NCBI RefSeq assembly: GCF_013167215.1
Contig: NZ_JABJWY010000018.1
Span: 1 to 64,000 of the forward strand
Source: Sphingobacterium prati
Lineage (GTDB): Bacteria > Bacteroidota > Bacteroidia > Sphingobacteriales > Sphingobacteriaceae
Length of the DNA: 64,000 nucleotides
Direction of reading: 5' to 3'
The notes beneath the pieces are model-generated. The model was given only the letters and a program-made list of their open reading frames with translations. It was not told the DNA's origin and did not search any database. Shown piece by piece: positions 1 through 7,931 of the stretch (position 1 is the first letter of the stretch; the number at the start of each line of letters is the position of its first letter). A program made the position numbers and the translations under genes.

Positions 1-1733
1 CCAACAATATCTTTCATCATACGGTCTACTTTTTCTGCTAATAGGTGTTGAAGACTTGGATAGTCTTCTTTTGCCTGGAGTATTCCTTTAACGGAGCAAT
101 AAAACTTGATTTTGGGTTCCGTACCGGATGGTCTCGCCGAAATCACGTCTCCATCTGCGGTAATGAATTGCAATACGTCCGACTTTGGAAGAGCAATCTC
201 GTTTGTATTACCTGTTTTCATGTCAGTCGTTTGGGAAAGTTGGTAGTCTCGAATTTCTTTAACTTCGATTCCCCCAAGTGTCGTGGGTAGATTTTGGCGC
301 AGTCCAGCCATCATGGCCTGTATTTCCTCGGCTCCGGCTTTTCCTTTTTTCGTTAAGGAAATCAATTTTTCCTGATAGCAGCCAAATTCTTGATAAATAT
401 CCAATAATACGTCATAGACCGTCTTACCTTTTGACTTAAAATATGCAGTCATTTCTGCCAGGAAAGCACAGGAATTAGGCGCATCCTTATCTCTGACCAG
501 GTCACCGACCAGGTAGCCGTAGCTTTCCTCTCCGCCGGCAAGATAGTGTGCTGAATCACCTAATTTTGTGATCAGCTCGCCGATATATTTAAAGCCTGTG
601 AGGGTTTCGTAGTGCGCTACATGGTAATGATCGGCAATATCTGCCTGAAGGTTGCTGGTTACAATCGTTTTAACGATGTATGGGTGGTGCCCCAACTGTT
701 TTAGATCACTCTTTGCACTTAAGACATAGTAAATTAGTAAACTGCCGATCTGATTACCATTGAGTAACTGAAATTGTCCCTGGCTGTTTTTAACAGCTAT
801 TCCGACACGGTCTGCATCTGGATCGGTTGCTAAAACCAAATCTGCGTCAATCTCTTCACCTTTTTTCTTTGCTAAGGCCATCGCGTCCTCCTCCTCCGGA
901 TTCGGATAGATTACCGTTGGAAAATTTCCATCCGGTGTGGCCTGCTCGGTGACTACTGTAACGTTTTCAAAACCCCATGATGCCAGCATTTTTGGTACGA
1001 TTGTAATTCCAGTGCCGTGGATCGGAGAATAGACTATTTTTAAATCCTTTTGTGCCCGAACAGCTTCAGGATGTATACTCAATGCTTTATTGGCATCAAT
1101 ATAAATCTGGTCAATCTCTTCACTGACAGGAATAATATTTTGGCTATTTCCTTCAAACTGGATATCTTTTACAGAGGTGATTGCATTGACCTCATCGATG
1201 ACATTTTTATCATGGGGCGCAGTCAATTGCGAGCCATCATTCCAATAAGCTTTATAACCATTGTATTCCTTGGGATTGTGCGAAGCCGTTAACATGACAC
1301 CGCTCTGGCATCCAAAATGACGGATGGCAAAAGACAGCATTGGTGTAGGACGCAATTCATTGAAGAGATAGACCCTGATACCATTGGCAGCAAATACCTG
1401 GGCCACAAGCTGACCAAAAGATTGGGAGTTGTTACGGCTATCGTAAGCTACGGCTACCTTGATCTCCTGATCAGGAAACTGCTTTTTGAGATAGTTCGAT
1501 AAGCCCTGTGTCGCTTTTCCAATCGTATATTTATTCATGCGATTGGAACCTACACCCATAATCCCTCTTAAGCCGCCCGTGCCAAACTCAAGATCCCTGT
1601 AGAATGAATCGATCAGCTCCGTCTCAGCCTGATCATCTATTAACTTCTGAACTGCACCTCTTGTTTCCTCATCATAATTTGAGGTCAACCATTCGTCGAT
1701 TTTCTTTTGTATGTCTTTGTCTAAATTTCCCAT
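1..1733 (-). CDS. Phospho-sugar mutase (phosphoglucomutase/phosphomannomutase), C-terminus off the window
   Basis: This enzyme interconverts hexose 1- and 6-phosphates in the cytoplasm, linking glycolysis to nucleotide-sugar synthesis. 577 complete codons are visible from the ATG at 1733 and the frame is still open at base 1, so only the last few residues are probably missing, since PgcA-type enzymes are about 575-585 aa. All four family motifs are present: the phosphoserine loop ASHNPKEYNGYK near residue 146, the metal loop DPDADRVG near 306, the sugar-binding GEESYG near 399, and the phosphate-binding RPSGTEPK near 536. The length and GTGGLRG N-terminal motif fit the PgcA/PGM2 branch rather than GlmM. 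It is the last visible gene of a minus-strand run that starts at 5958. Its start lies 35 bases after the stop of the lipoprotein gene. Substrate preference (glucose or mannose phosphate) cannot be decided from the sequence. Confidence 0.95.
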   Translation of the reverse strand, partial: MGNLDKDIQKKIDEWLTSNYDEETRGAVQKLIDDQAETELIDSFYRDLEFGTGGLRGIMGVGSNRMNKYTIGKATQGLSNYLKKQFPDQEIKVAVAYDSRNNSQSFGQLVAQVFAANGIRVYLFNELRPTPMLSFAIRHFGCQSGVMLTASHNPKEYNGYKAYWNDGSQLTAPHDKNVIDEVNAITSVKDIQFEGNSQNIIPVSEEIDQIYIDANKALSIHPEAVRAQKDLKIVYSPIHGTGITIVPKMLASWGFENVTVVTEQATPDGNFPTVIYPNPEEEDAMALAKKKGEEIDADLVLATDPDADRVGIAVKNSQGQFQLLNGNQIGSLLIYYVLSAKSDLKQLGHHPYIVKTIVTSNLQADIADHYHVAHYETLTGFKYIGELITKLGDSAHYLAGGEESYGYLVGDLVRDKDAPNSCAFLAEMTAYFKSKGKTVYDVLLDIYQEFGCYQEKLISLTKKGKAGAEEIQAMMAGLRQNLPTTLGGIEVKEIRDYQLSQTTDMKTGNTNEIALPKSDVLQFITADGDVISARPSGTEPKIKFYCSVKGILQAKEDYPSLQHLLAEKVDRMMKDIV

Positions 1734-1767
1734 TATTATTAAATATGGCTAAATGTAAAAAAATCTT

Positions 1768-2451
1768 TTAGGCGTCACAACCCGCATATGCACGATCAAT
1801 GACCGTGATGTACCATTTTCCTCCTTCTTTTGTAAGGTGAAAAACAAATGGTTCTTCACTTTCATTGGAGGTCATTATCGCGCGATAGCTTCTGACTTCT
1901 ATGTTTCTTAATCGTTGTAATTCGTTACCTGTAATTTTTGCGTCTAAAATCTCATTCATAAACTTGGCTGTTTGTGACAGTTCATTTGGATGCGATTTCT
2001 TGTCATAAAAAAAACCGAGTTTATCCCATTTCATTGTGCCGCAGTCAAAAACGGGAAGCTTTCCTACTTTTAAAGGCCCTTTGTAACTCAGTTTTTCATA
2101 CGAGTGATACTCTGGGATCGGTTTGGCAAAGCTAAAATTATTTTGGTGTACATACGAGTCCAGCGCCCCCGGGCGATAGATGATATAAATGCCTAATTTG
2201 GGGTGTATATAATTATTGATTGTTTTGCTATCTTGATCGGTATACGCTTTGGCTATTTTTTCCAAAACATGTTCCACGGTTTCAGTATCCTCTTTTTTGA
2301 CTTCCTTTTCGATTGTGTCGGGGTTGCTTATCGTATCTAAGGGGATAGAATCTTGGGCAATTTTTACGGCCTTGTCTTCCTTTTTATTGTTTCTGCAGGA
2401 GAATACACCTATCGAGATACAGATCAGAACAAAGAAAAAGAGATTTCTCAT
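1768..2451 (-). CDS. Hypothetical lipoprotein
   Basis: A 227-aa protein of unknown function. The N-terminus is a typical lipoprotein signal: MRNLF, a hydrophobic stretch, then the lipobox VFSC with Cys19 and a charged RNNKKED segment. It is therefore probably anchored in the inner or outer membrane. A low-complexity acidic linker (residues about 25-60) precedes a compact domain with KAYTDQDSKTINNYIHP, which resembles the helical start of nuclear-transport-factor-like or DUF-type domains, but I do not recognise a named family. The C-terminus ends with GGKWYITVIDRAYAGCDA, a beta-rich segment with a second Cys. It sits 18 bases after the enoyl-CoA isomerase gene and 35 bases before the mutase, so it is probably co-transcribed. 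The family is seen here only as a Bacteroidota-style secreted lipoprotein. Confidence 0.8.
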   Translation of the reverse strand: MRNLFFFVLICISIGVFSCRNNKKEDKAVKIAQDSIPLDTISNPDTIEKEVKKEDTETVEHVLEKIAKAYTDQDSKTINNYIHPKLGIYIIYRPGALDSYVHQNNFSFAKPIPEYHSYEKLSYKGPLKVGKLPVFDCGTMKWDKLGFFYDKKSHPNELSQTAKFMNEILDAKITGNELQRLRNIEVRSYRAIMTSNESEEPFVFHLTKEGGKWYITVIDRAYAGCDA

Positions 2452-2469
2452 GTTGTTTATTATTTAATA

Positions 2470-3234
2470 CTATTTTTTTGACGTCAAGTTATCGATGATC
2501 GACTTTAATATTGACCTTGTTGATGGCAGCCACCATTGCACGAGGATTTCTTGAATAGTTTCTTCTCTATTCTCGCGCAATTTAAGAATTATTTCTTTTC
2601 TGAAGTTCAGTTTGGAGGTCCGCCAGGTTTTTTGATTAAGCTGTGAAATCTGTTTTATTTTCTTTGTCGCGGTATTAAAAAGCATGTTTGCCGGAACAAC
2701 ATCATCTACTAAACCTTGTGCTTTTGCTTCATTAGGAGTGAGCAATTTTCCTTCAAGCAGGTTCTGATACGCGTTTCGTCTCCCAATCCAGAAAGCGTAA
2801 AGTTGAAAGATACTTTCCGGAACAATGAGCCCAACTGGTATTTCGTTAAGTCCAATGACAAAATTACCTTCCGCCATGATTCTATAATCGCAGCACAAAG
2901 CAAATACACAACCTCCAGCTGGGCTATGGCCAGATATAGCCGCTGCGATCGGCTTTGGAAAGGATGCCAAGAGCGAGGTAGCCTCTAAAAATAGATTCCA
3001 GAATTCTCTGATTTGATCCACATTGTAATCAAATAAGGTAATGAGGTCAAGTCCGGCACTAAAGAAGTTCTCTTTACCAATAAGAATTGCTCCTTGTACA
3101 GCCTCGTTTTCCTGGTTTGACTCCAAGGTCTCTATAAGCTCTTTCAATAACACGGTATCGATGGCGTTTGATTTTCCCCGATCCAAAAAAATGCCTAAGA
3201 TATGATCTTCTATTGTGGTTTTGATATGCTCCAT
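2470..3234 (-). CDS. Delta3-Delta2-enoyl-CoA isomerase-like crotonase (ECI1 type)
   Basis: A crotonase-fold enzyme of 254 aa, expected to shift 3-enoyl-CoA double bonds to the 2 position so that unsaturated fatty acids can enter beta-oxidation. The oxyanion-hole segment ENFFSAGLDL (residues 55-64) and SPAGGCVFALCCDYRIMAEG (104-123) are clear. The segment IGLNEIPVGLIVPE carries Glu131, the single catalytic acid of Delta3-Delta2 isomerases. The position of the second glutamate used by hydratases is occupied by Gln in YQNLLEG. The spacing, the CDYRI block and the C-terminal STRSILKSI helix resemble mitochondrial ECI1 more than FadB/EchA hydratases, from memory of that family. No other beta-oxidation gene is in the window. 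It starts 40 bases after the plug-domain gene and is probably co-transcribed with it. A general crotonase with another acyl-CoA reaction remains possible. Confidence 0.8.
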   Translation of the reverse strand: MEHIKTTIEDHILGIFLDRGKSNAIDTVLLKELIETLESNQENEAVQGAILIGKENFFSAGLDLITLFDYNVDQIREFWNLFLEATSLLASFPKPIAAAISGHSPAGGCVFALCCDYRIMAEGNFVIGLNEIPVGLIVPESIFQLYAFWIGRRNAYQNLLEGKLLTPNEAKAQGLVDDVVPANMLFNTATKKIKQISQLNQKTWRTSKLNFRKEIILKLRENREETIQEILVQWWLPSTRSILKSIIDNLTSKK

Positions 3235-3273
3235 AACGAGTTTATTTAAATTTATAACGGTTTGTTCGGCTTG

Positions 3274-5958
3274 CTATTGTGGCTTTACTTCTATTAAATA
3301 TTCAAGATGAGCGATTTTGCCCTCCATGTCAATTCCCTCAATGGTGATTTTATATATCCCCGCTTCATCAGAAGTGAAAAAATCAAATTTGGCTTTCCCA
3401 TCTTTCCCTGCTACCAGATTAGGTTCCCAGGCGATTGTCGTTCTCAGATCGCGCTTGAGTTCGTGTTTTTGAGTGCTGTTGTATTGTGGTTTAAAAAAGT
3501 TACGGTTCACATGGAGGCCTTTAGGTAAAATAGTTACGATTCCTGTCGGTGTGTAGGAAGCCGATAGTGCATCACCAGATTTACTTGTGACAACCAATAC
3601 ACCGTTTCCGCCATACATACCATAGATAGCGGTATTTCCGCCACTCCTCAATACTTCGATACTCGCGATATCCGGGACGTTGATCATGCTTATCTGATCA
3701 GGTTCAATATACATGCCATCTAAGATCACCTGCATGGGGCTGCCGCCATTTAATCCCACTGACCGTGTACTGTAGGGTACTCCATTTCTAAAAATAACAC
3801 CCACTAGTCTTCCTGCAAGGCATTGTTCCAAGGTGGCGCAGGTGGATAGGTCCTCGGCTGTTATCACCTGATCTGCACGGCCTGGGCCATTGAGGTTTCT
3901 TGAGTTTTTGTCCGCTTTATTGGCATTTACCCTGTTGACTTGGACTTCCTCCAATTTAATGCTTTTTTGAATGATGCCGGCAGCTTCAAGTTCAGCCAAA
4001 AATTGTTGATTATCCTTGAGCTGATCGATTAAGGTGGTATTAATATCATTCATAATCAATGGCCTGTCTTTACTTTCCTTTACGCTAGGAATATTTGGAT
4101 TGTCGATAAGAATATCCACTCTATTCTTCTCTTTTTGACCATTCCCGGTTACAATAAACTTGATACTATCCGCAAACAGCAGGTCATCAAAAGCAAATTT
4201 ACCATCATTATTTGTCAGTGTATCTACACTTAGCATCATATTGCTCGTGGGGATTAAAGTAACTTTCGCATTCGGAACAAGTGCCTTTCGTCCGGTTTTT
4301 TTAACAGTGCCCGAGACCGTAAGGCCCTTCTCCGGAAGGTACGCATTATTCGTCGTATTAAGATAATTTTTCCAATCTAGCTTACGCCAGCCCTGGATCA
4401 GCATAAGGTTGTCAAGCTCATTGAACTTGATGTTGTTGAGATCTTCAAAGTAATAATTTGGACGTTCTATAAAGCCCCTGAGATCGGATTTTAAGAGCAG
4501 CTCGGAGACAATCGAAGAATAATATTGTGCTACAGCAGTATCGGCTTTATTGAGGTTAATTACCGAAGCTGAGAGTGCTGCTATTTTTGACGTATCACTG
4601 CTACCTTCCTTCACCGAAAGATTTGCGATTACCTGATCCCGTGTTGTAAATGTTGGCTTGTTCAATTGTAAGGTTATGGGTAGCATTGTTTTTGGAGCAT
4701 TGTAACTAAATACGAGCCTTTCGATGATCGGAACCAGGTGTTCATTCAGTACTGATAATTGGATTACTCCCGAAGGAAGATCTTGTTTGGGAATGTTGAA
4801 TAATATTTCCGGCCCGTTTAACTTTTGTTTAACAGCATGTAAAACAAGTCCATTGTATTGTGCAATGAGATAGACTTCTTTACCCGTTACAAGGTCAGCT
4901 GTAGCCGATAACTGCGCGGCGATTTTATCTTTTAAACCGGAGTTGACAGTGAGTACATAGCCTGAAGCAGCCACCGGAGGCAGTGTGGTACTCACCGAAT
5001 TTCCGCCTGGGAATACTGCCGTGGCAATATATTTTTTCCCTGTGCTTAAAATAAGCGGCATACTTCCCATGCCGAGGTCATTCGTCTCAAATTCAATGAT
5101 GGGAGCCTGGTTTTCCTCTCCGATTTTGATTTTTGACTTCAGGCCCAAGCCTGCAGGACTAAGCACTTTGACGCCGGTTTTGCTTAAGATATTTTCTACG
5201 AGTTCACCACCTTCAGGGAAAATTTGGATACTGTTCCGTAGGTTTGGATCTGGGATTGTAAAATTCTTTAATACGCGTCTTTTATCTGATGATAAAAATT
5301 GTAGGGATAATGTTCCGCCCCTAAAATTATCTTTGAGCTCAAGTGTTATTGTTCCATTTTCATTTGATTTTAAGCGCCCGGTCTTTTCTTTTAGGCCATC
5401 CTGTTGGAGGGTATAGTTCACGTTACTGTTTATTAGCGGTGCCCCCTGAATTGTCTTTAAGTTGATCTGGAAGAAGTTTTCAGTTCCATTTTGAAGGAGC
5501 GTGCTTTGCGTAATGACATTGTCTGCTCGACCATTGGTAATCGGTACAATCCGCTCATAGAAATTGGAGATGGAATCGTTTTGCATCCAGCGGGTGTATG
5601 CTCTGATCCGATAAGAACCCTCCACGAGTGTGTCCGATAGACTAAAATCACCGATGCCAAGGCCCAATGTGAGGGGGATTTTAATGCTTTTAATGATGCT
5701 ATTTGTCGGCGAGATCAATTCTATATTGGCGATCTTGCTGATGTTGCTTAAGTAATTGAAAGGAGCGGTCGTACAATACAGTTTAAACCAGATATTTTCA
5801 CCCGCCGAATAATCATTTTTGTCCAGGTGGAGGTAAATTTTCTCCGTAAGATGACTTTCATGGTATGTCTCCAGCTTCTGTATAGTCTGATCAATTTGAG
5901 CGGAAGCCAGAAAGGGAAGCAGTAGGCAACTGGTTAACGACAATAAGCGAGCATACAT
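3274..5958 (-). CDS. MG2-like / TonB-plug domain surface protein without a beta-barrel
   Basis: An 894-aa exported protein with signal peptide ending near Ala-Ser-Ala-Gln21. Residues about 35-130 match the macroglobulin MG2-type fold typical of Bacteroidota (EKIYLHLDKNDYSAGENIWF, and GSYRIRAYTRWMQN). Residues about 545-620 look like a carboxypeptidase-regulatory-like Ig domain (GLTVSGTVKKTGRKALVPNA). Residues about 690-800 form a TonB plug domain (VITAEDLSTCATLEQCLAGR, VILDGMYIEP, IEVLRSGGNTAIYGMYGGNG). No 22-strand barrel follows. Instead the chain ends in an alpha-2-macroglobulin-like beta domain (TIAWEPNLVAGKDGKAKFDF). Such proteins are common in Bacteroidota but their role is unknown. A scaffold or partner of TonB-dependent transport in the periplasm is an inference. 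It is the first gene of the minus-strand run down to base 1. The ATG at 5958 gives a proper signal peptide. Confidence 0.85.
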   Translation of the reverse strand: MYARLLSLTSCLLLPFLASAQIDQTIQKLETYHESHLTEKIYLHLDKNDYSAGENIWFKLYCTTAPFNYLSNISKIANIELISPTNSIIKSIKIPLTLGLGIGDFSLSDTLVEGSYRIRAYTRWMQNDSISNFYERIVPITNGRADNVITQSTLLQNGTENFFQINLKTIQGAPLINSNVNYTLQQDGLKEKTGRLKSNENGTITLELKDNFRGGTLSLQFLSSDKRRVLKNFTIPDPNLRNSIQIFPEGGELVENILSKTGVKVLSPAGLGLKSKIKIGEENQAPIIEFETNDLGMGSMPLILSTGKKYIATAVFPGGNSVSTTLPPVAASGYVLTVNSGLKDKIAAQLSATADLVTGKEVYLIAQYNGLVLHAVKQKLNGPEILFNIPKQDLPSGVIQLSVLNEHLVPIIERLVFSYNAPKTMLPITLQLNKPTFTTRDQVIANLSVKEGSSDTSKIAALSASVINLNKADTAVAQYYSSIVSELLLKSDLRGFIERPNYYFEDLNNIKFNELDNLMLIQGWRKLDWKNYLNTTNNAYLPEKGLTVSGTVKKTGRKALVPNAKVTLIPTSNMMLSVDTLTNNDGKFAFDDLLFADSIKFIVTGNGQKEKNRVDILIDNPNIPSVKESKDRPLIMNDINTTLIDQLKDNQQFLAELEAAGIIQKSIKLEEVQVNRVNANKADKNSRNLNGPGRADQVITAEDLSTCATLEQCLAGRLVGVIFRNGVPYSTRSVGLNGGSPMQVILDGMYIEPDQISMINVPDIASIEVLRSGGNTAIYGMYGGNGVLVVTSKSGDALSASYTPTGIVTILPKGLHVNRNFFKPQYNSTQKHELKRDLRTTIAWEPNLVAGKDGKAKFDFFTSDEAGIYKITIEGIDMEGKIAHLEYLIEVKPQ

Positions 5959-6139
5959 ATGACTAATGTTTCTTGAAAATTAGAAAATATTTTCTCTTTA
6001 ATCAACTTATAAATCAAAATTTTATCTCAAAAGTGAGATCAAACGATTCTATAGCTGTTATGGACAGCTTTTAAATTAGAAAATAAATATAAAATCCTTT
6101 TTTGAACGATCTTATGTCTGAAAATTAGTATAAAAAAAA

Positions 6140-6147
6140 TATCTTTG
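6140..6147 (+). promoter_or_regulatory. -7 promoter element of purD
   Basis: TATCTTTG fits the Bacteroidota -7 consensus TAnnTTTG. A near-match to the -33 box (TCTG) ends 19 bases upstream at 6120. The start codon of purD is at 6152, only 5 bases after this element, so transcription would begin at or within a base or two of the ATG. Confidence 0.6.
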
Positions 6148-6151
6148 TGCT

Positions 6152-7426
6152 ATGAATATCCTAATAATCGGTTCAGGAGGTCGTGAATCCGCCTTCGCCT
6201 ATAAACTGTCGAAAAGTCCACGTTTAGATCAATTGTTTATTGCTCCAGGAAATGCTGGTACAGGAGCGTACGGCCAGAATGTCAACATTAAAGTTACTGA
6301 TTTTGAAGCTATCGCCTCTTTTGTATTGGAAAATGCGGTACAGATGGTGCTGGTCGGACCAGAAGAACCTTTGGTAAAAGGTATTCATGATTATTTTTTG
6401 AACCGTGAAGATTTAAAGGATATCCCGGTAATCGGGCCGCAACAGGAGGGCGCGCAATTGGAAGGATCGAAAGATTTTTCGAAACAGTTTATGGACCGCC
6501 ATGGTGTACCTACCGCTGCTTCACGTTCTTTTGATGCGGACTCATTGGCCGAAGGATTGGTTTATCTGGAGAGCCAACAATTACCGATTGTGCTTAAGGC
6601 TGATGGTCTTGCGGCCGGAAAAGGCGTATTGATCTGTGAAACACTCGAAGATGCAAAAGCCGAACTGAAGGCAATGATTGCGGATTCCAAATTTGGAGAA
6701 GCGAGCCGTGTCGTTGTGGTGGAGGAATTTTTAAAAGGAATTGAACTCTCTGTATTTGTTTTGACGGATGGAAACTCCTATAAGGTACTTCCTTCTGCAA
6801 AGGATTACAAACGTATTGGAGAGGGCGATACAGGCCTAAATACAGGTGGAATGGGCTCGATTTCTCCAGTACCTTTTGCCGACGAAACATTTTTGAATAA
6901 AGTGGAAGAACGTATTATCAAACCGACTGTTGAAGGACTGAAGAAAGATGGTATTCCCTACAAAGGTTTTATTTTCATCGGTTTGATGAATGTTGATGGT
7001 GAGCCCTATGTGATTGAATATAATGTGCGTATGGGAGACCCGGAAACAGAATCCGTATTGCCTCGCATCGAGTCTGATCTCTTGGATCTGTTGGAAGGTG
7101 TCGCGCAAGGAAACTTAGATCAGCGCTCTTATACCGTTTCTCCAAAGACAGCTGTTACGGTTATGCTAGTCGCAGGAGGTTATCCCGGAGCGTATGAATC
7201 TGGAAAAGAGATCTCGAATTTGGAGAATGTGAAGGAGTCAATTGTATTCCAGGCAGGAACCAAGGAACAGGATGGCAAGGTTGTTACTGCCGGTGGACGG
7301 GTAATCGCGGTAACGACATTACAAGATTCACTTTTTGACGCGCTTCAACAGGCTACGGCAGACGCAGGGAGGATTTATTTTGAAGGAAAATATTTCCGTC
7401 GCGATATCGGTTTTGACCTTATCTAA
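6152..7426 (+). CDS. purD: Phosphoribosylamine-glycine ligase (GARS)
   Basis: PurD joins glycine to 5-phosphoribosylamine with ATP, the second step of purine synthesis, in the cytoplasm. The 424-aa length is normal for the family. Visible blocks in order are the N-terminal Rossmann start MNILIIGSGGRESAFA, GPEEPLVKGI, the ATP-grasp loop VLKADGLAAGKGV, EEFLKGIELSVF, the signature GEGDTGLNTGGMGSISP (Leu where Pro is common), and the metal-binding VIEYNVRMGDPETE. It stands alone: the upstream gene is divergent and the next plus-strand feature is a tRNA. A promoter element ends 5 bases before the ATG, suggesting a leaderless or nearly leaderless mRNA. A weak A/T-rich hairpin follows the stop codon. 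Confidence 0.98.
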   Translation: MNILIIGSGGRESAFAYKLSKSPRLDQLFIAPGNAGTGAYGQNVNIKVTDFEAIASFVLENAVQMVLVGPEEPLVKGIHDYFLNREDLKDIPVIGPQQEGAQLEGSKDFSKQFMDRHGVPTAASRSFDADSLAEGLVYLESQQLPIVLKADGLAAGKGVLICETLEDAKAELKAMIADSKFGEASRVVVVEEFLKGIELSVFVLTDGNSYKVLPSAKDYKRIGEGDTGLNTGGMGSISPVPFADETFLNKVEERIIKPTVEGLKKDGIPYKGFIFIGLMNVDGEPYVIEYNVRMGDPETESVLPRIESDLLDLLEGVAQGNLDQRSYTVSPKTAVTVMLVAGGYPGAYESGKEISNLENVKESIVFQAGTKEQDGKVVTAGGRVIAVTTLQDSLFDALQQATADAGRIYFEGKYFRRDIGFDLI

Positions 7427-7446
7427 AAAATATTGAAAATATTTTT
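7426..7446 (+). terminator. Weak A/T hairpin after purD
   Basis: The arms AAAAATATT and AATATTTTT are separated by three bases immediately after the purD stop and end in a T run. The stem has no G-C pairs, so it is weak. Its right end overlaps the -33 box of the following tRNA promoter. Confidence 0.4.
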
Positions 7447-7474
7447 GTAATAATGATTTTAAGGTCTATATTTG
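7444..7474 (+). promoter_or_regulatory. Promoter of tRNA-Glu copy 1
   Basis: A -33 box TTTG (7444-7447) and a -7 box TATATTTG (7467-7474) are separated by 19 bases, matching the Bacteroidota sigma-ABfr consensus TTTG-N19-21-TAnnTTTG. The second tRNA-Glu has the same -7 box with nearly the same spacing. Confidence 0.75.
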
Positions 7475-7506
7475 CAACTCCAAAAATAAGAACGCTTTTG
7501 GAGTTG
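7475..7506 (+). repeat. Perfect 11-bp inverted repeat between promoter and tRNA
   Basis: CAACTCCAAAA (7475-7485) and TTTTGGAGTTG (7496-7506) are exact reverse complements separated by 10 bases. They lie directly after the -7 box and 9 bases before the mature tRNA. No T run follows, so it is not an ordinary terminator. The second tRNA-Glu copy has no such repeat. Confidence 0.7.
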
Positions 7507-7515
7507 TATTAAAAT

Positions 7516-7587
7516 GGCCCGTTCGTCTAGGGGTTAGGACGCAAGATTTTCATTCTTGAAACAGGGGTTCGATTCCCCTACGGGCTA
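7516..7587 (+). tRNA. tRNA-Glu (anticodon TTC), copy 1
   Basis: A 72-base cloverleaf. The acceptor stem is GGCCCGT with ACGGGCT (first pair G-T). The anticodon stem is CAAGA with TCTTG around the loop TTTTCAT, giving anticodon TTC at 7549-7551. The T arm AGGGG-TTCGATT-CCCCT is perfect. The 3' CCA is not encoded. An identical 72-base copy in the same orientation lies at 34568-34639. A strong promoter and a hairpin terminator frame it, so it appears to be a single-gene transcript. Confidence 0.97.
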
Positions 7588-7605
7588 CAGAATTAAAGCT
7601 AAGAC

Positions 7606-7641
7606 AAAACGCTTGCAAATGTCAAATTTGCAGGCGTTTTT
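7606..7641 (+). terminator. Terminator of tRNA-Glu copy 1
   Basis: AAACGCTTGCAAAT and ATTTGCAGGCGTTT form a 14-bp stem with one T-G wobble, followed by a T run. The right half overlaps the end of the ABC-ATPase relic on the other strand. Confidence 0.8.
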
Positions 7642-7849
7642 GTTTTTCAGCATCTACAGACCTATATTGATTCCCAAGAAAAAGTGAAGAACAACCTTCA
7701 TATGTAATTTCCCCATCAAATGATGAAATTCTAGCCAAGCATTTGAGCAGGGTACTTTTTCCTGAGCCATTGCGTCCTTTGATCCAGTATATTCCTTCTT
7801 CGAATTCTACATCTCCTATCTGTAGGTGATTATCATAAATTTCTTTAAA
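7622..7849 (-). pseudogene. Relic of an ABC transporter ATPase (Walker A segment only)
   Basis: On the minus strand a 75-codon frame with no start codon is bounded upstream by two in-frame TAA codons and ends at TGA (7622-7624). It reads as the N-terminal part of an ABC ATPase: a beta-strand block IGDVEFEEGIYWIKG, then Walker A GRNGSGKSTLLKCLARI, then FDGEITYEG. The Q-loop, signature, Walker B and H-loop regions are absent. The normal domain is about 200 aa, so both ends are lost. The fragment lies between the tRNA-Glu and the DUF6266 gene and its end runs into the tRNA terminator hairpin. It is a decay scar, probably of a lost exporter gene or a rearrangement next to the tRNA. It has no start codon, so translation is unlikely. 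Confidence 0.8.
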
Positions 7850-7931
7850 TTATTATTTTAAGCATCTGGTCTTTTTAAGATTTTCGCGTTACGGTTTACA
7901 TTCAACCTGGAAAAATAACACATGATACCGC

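Noticed and set aside
4985..5416. A 143-codon plus-strand frame opposite the MG2/plug gene
   Set aside because: It lies entirely antisense to a well-supported coding region and shows no family pattern.
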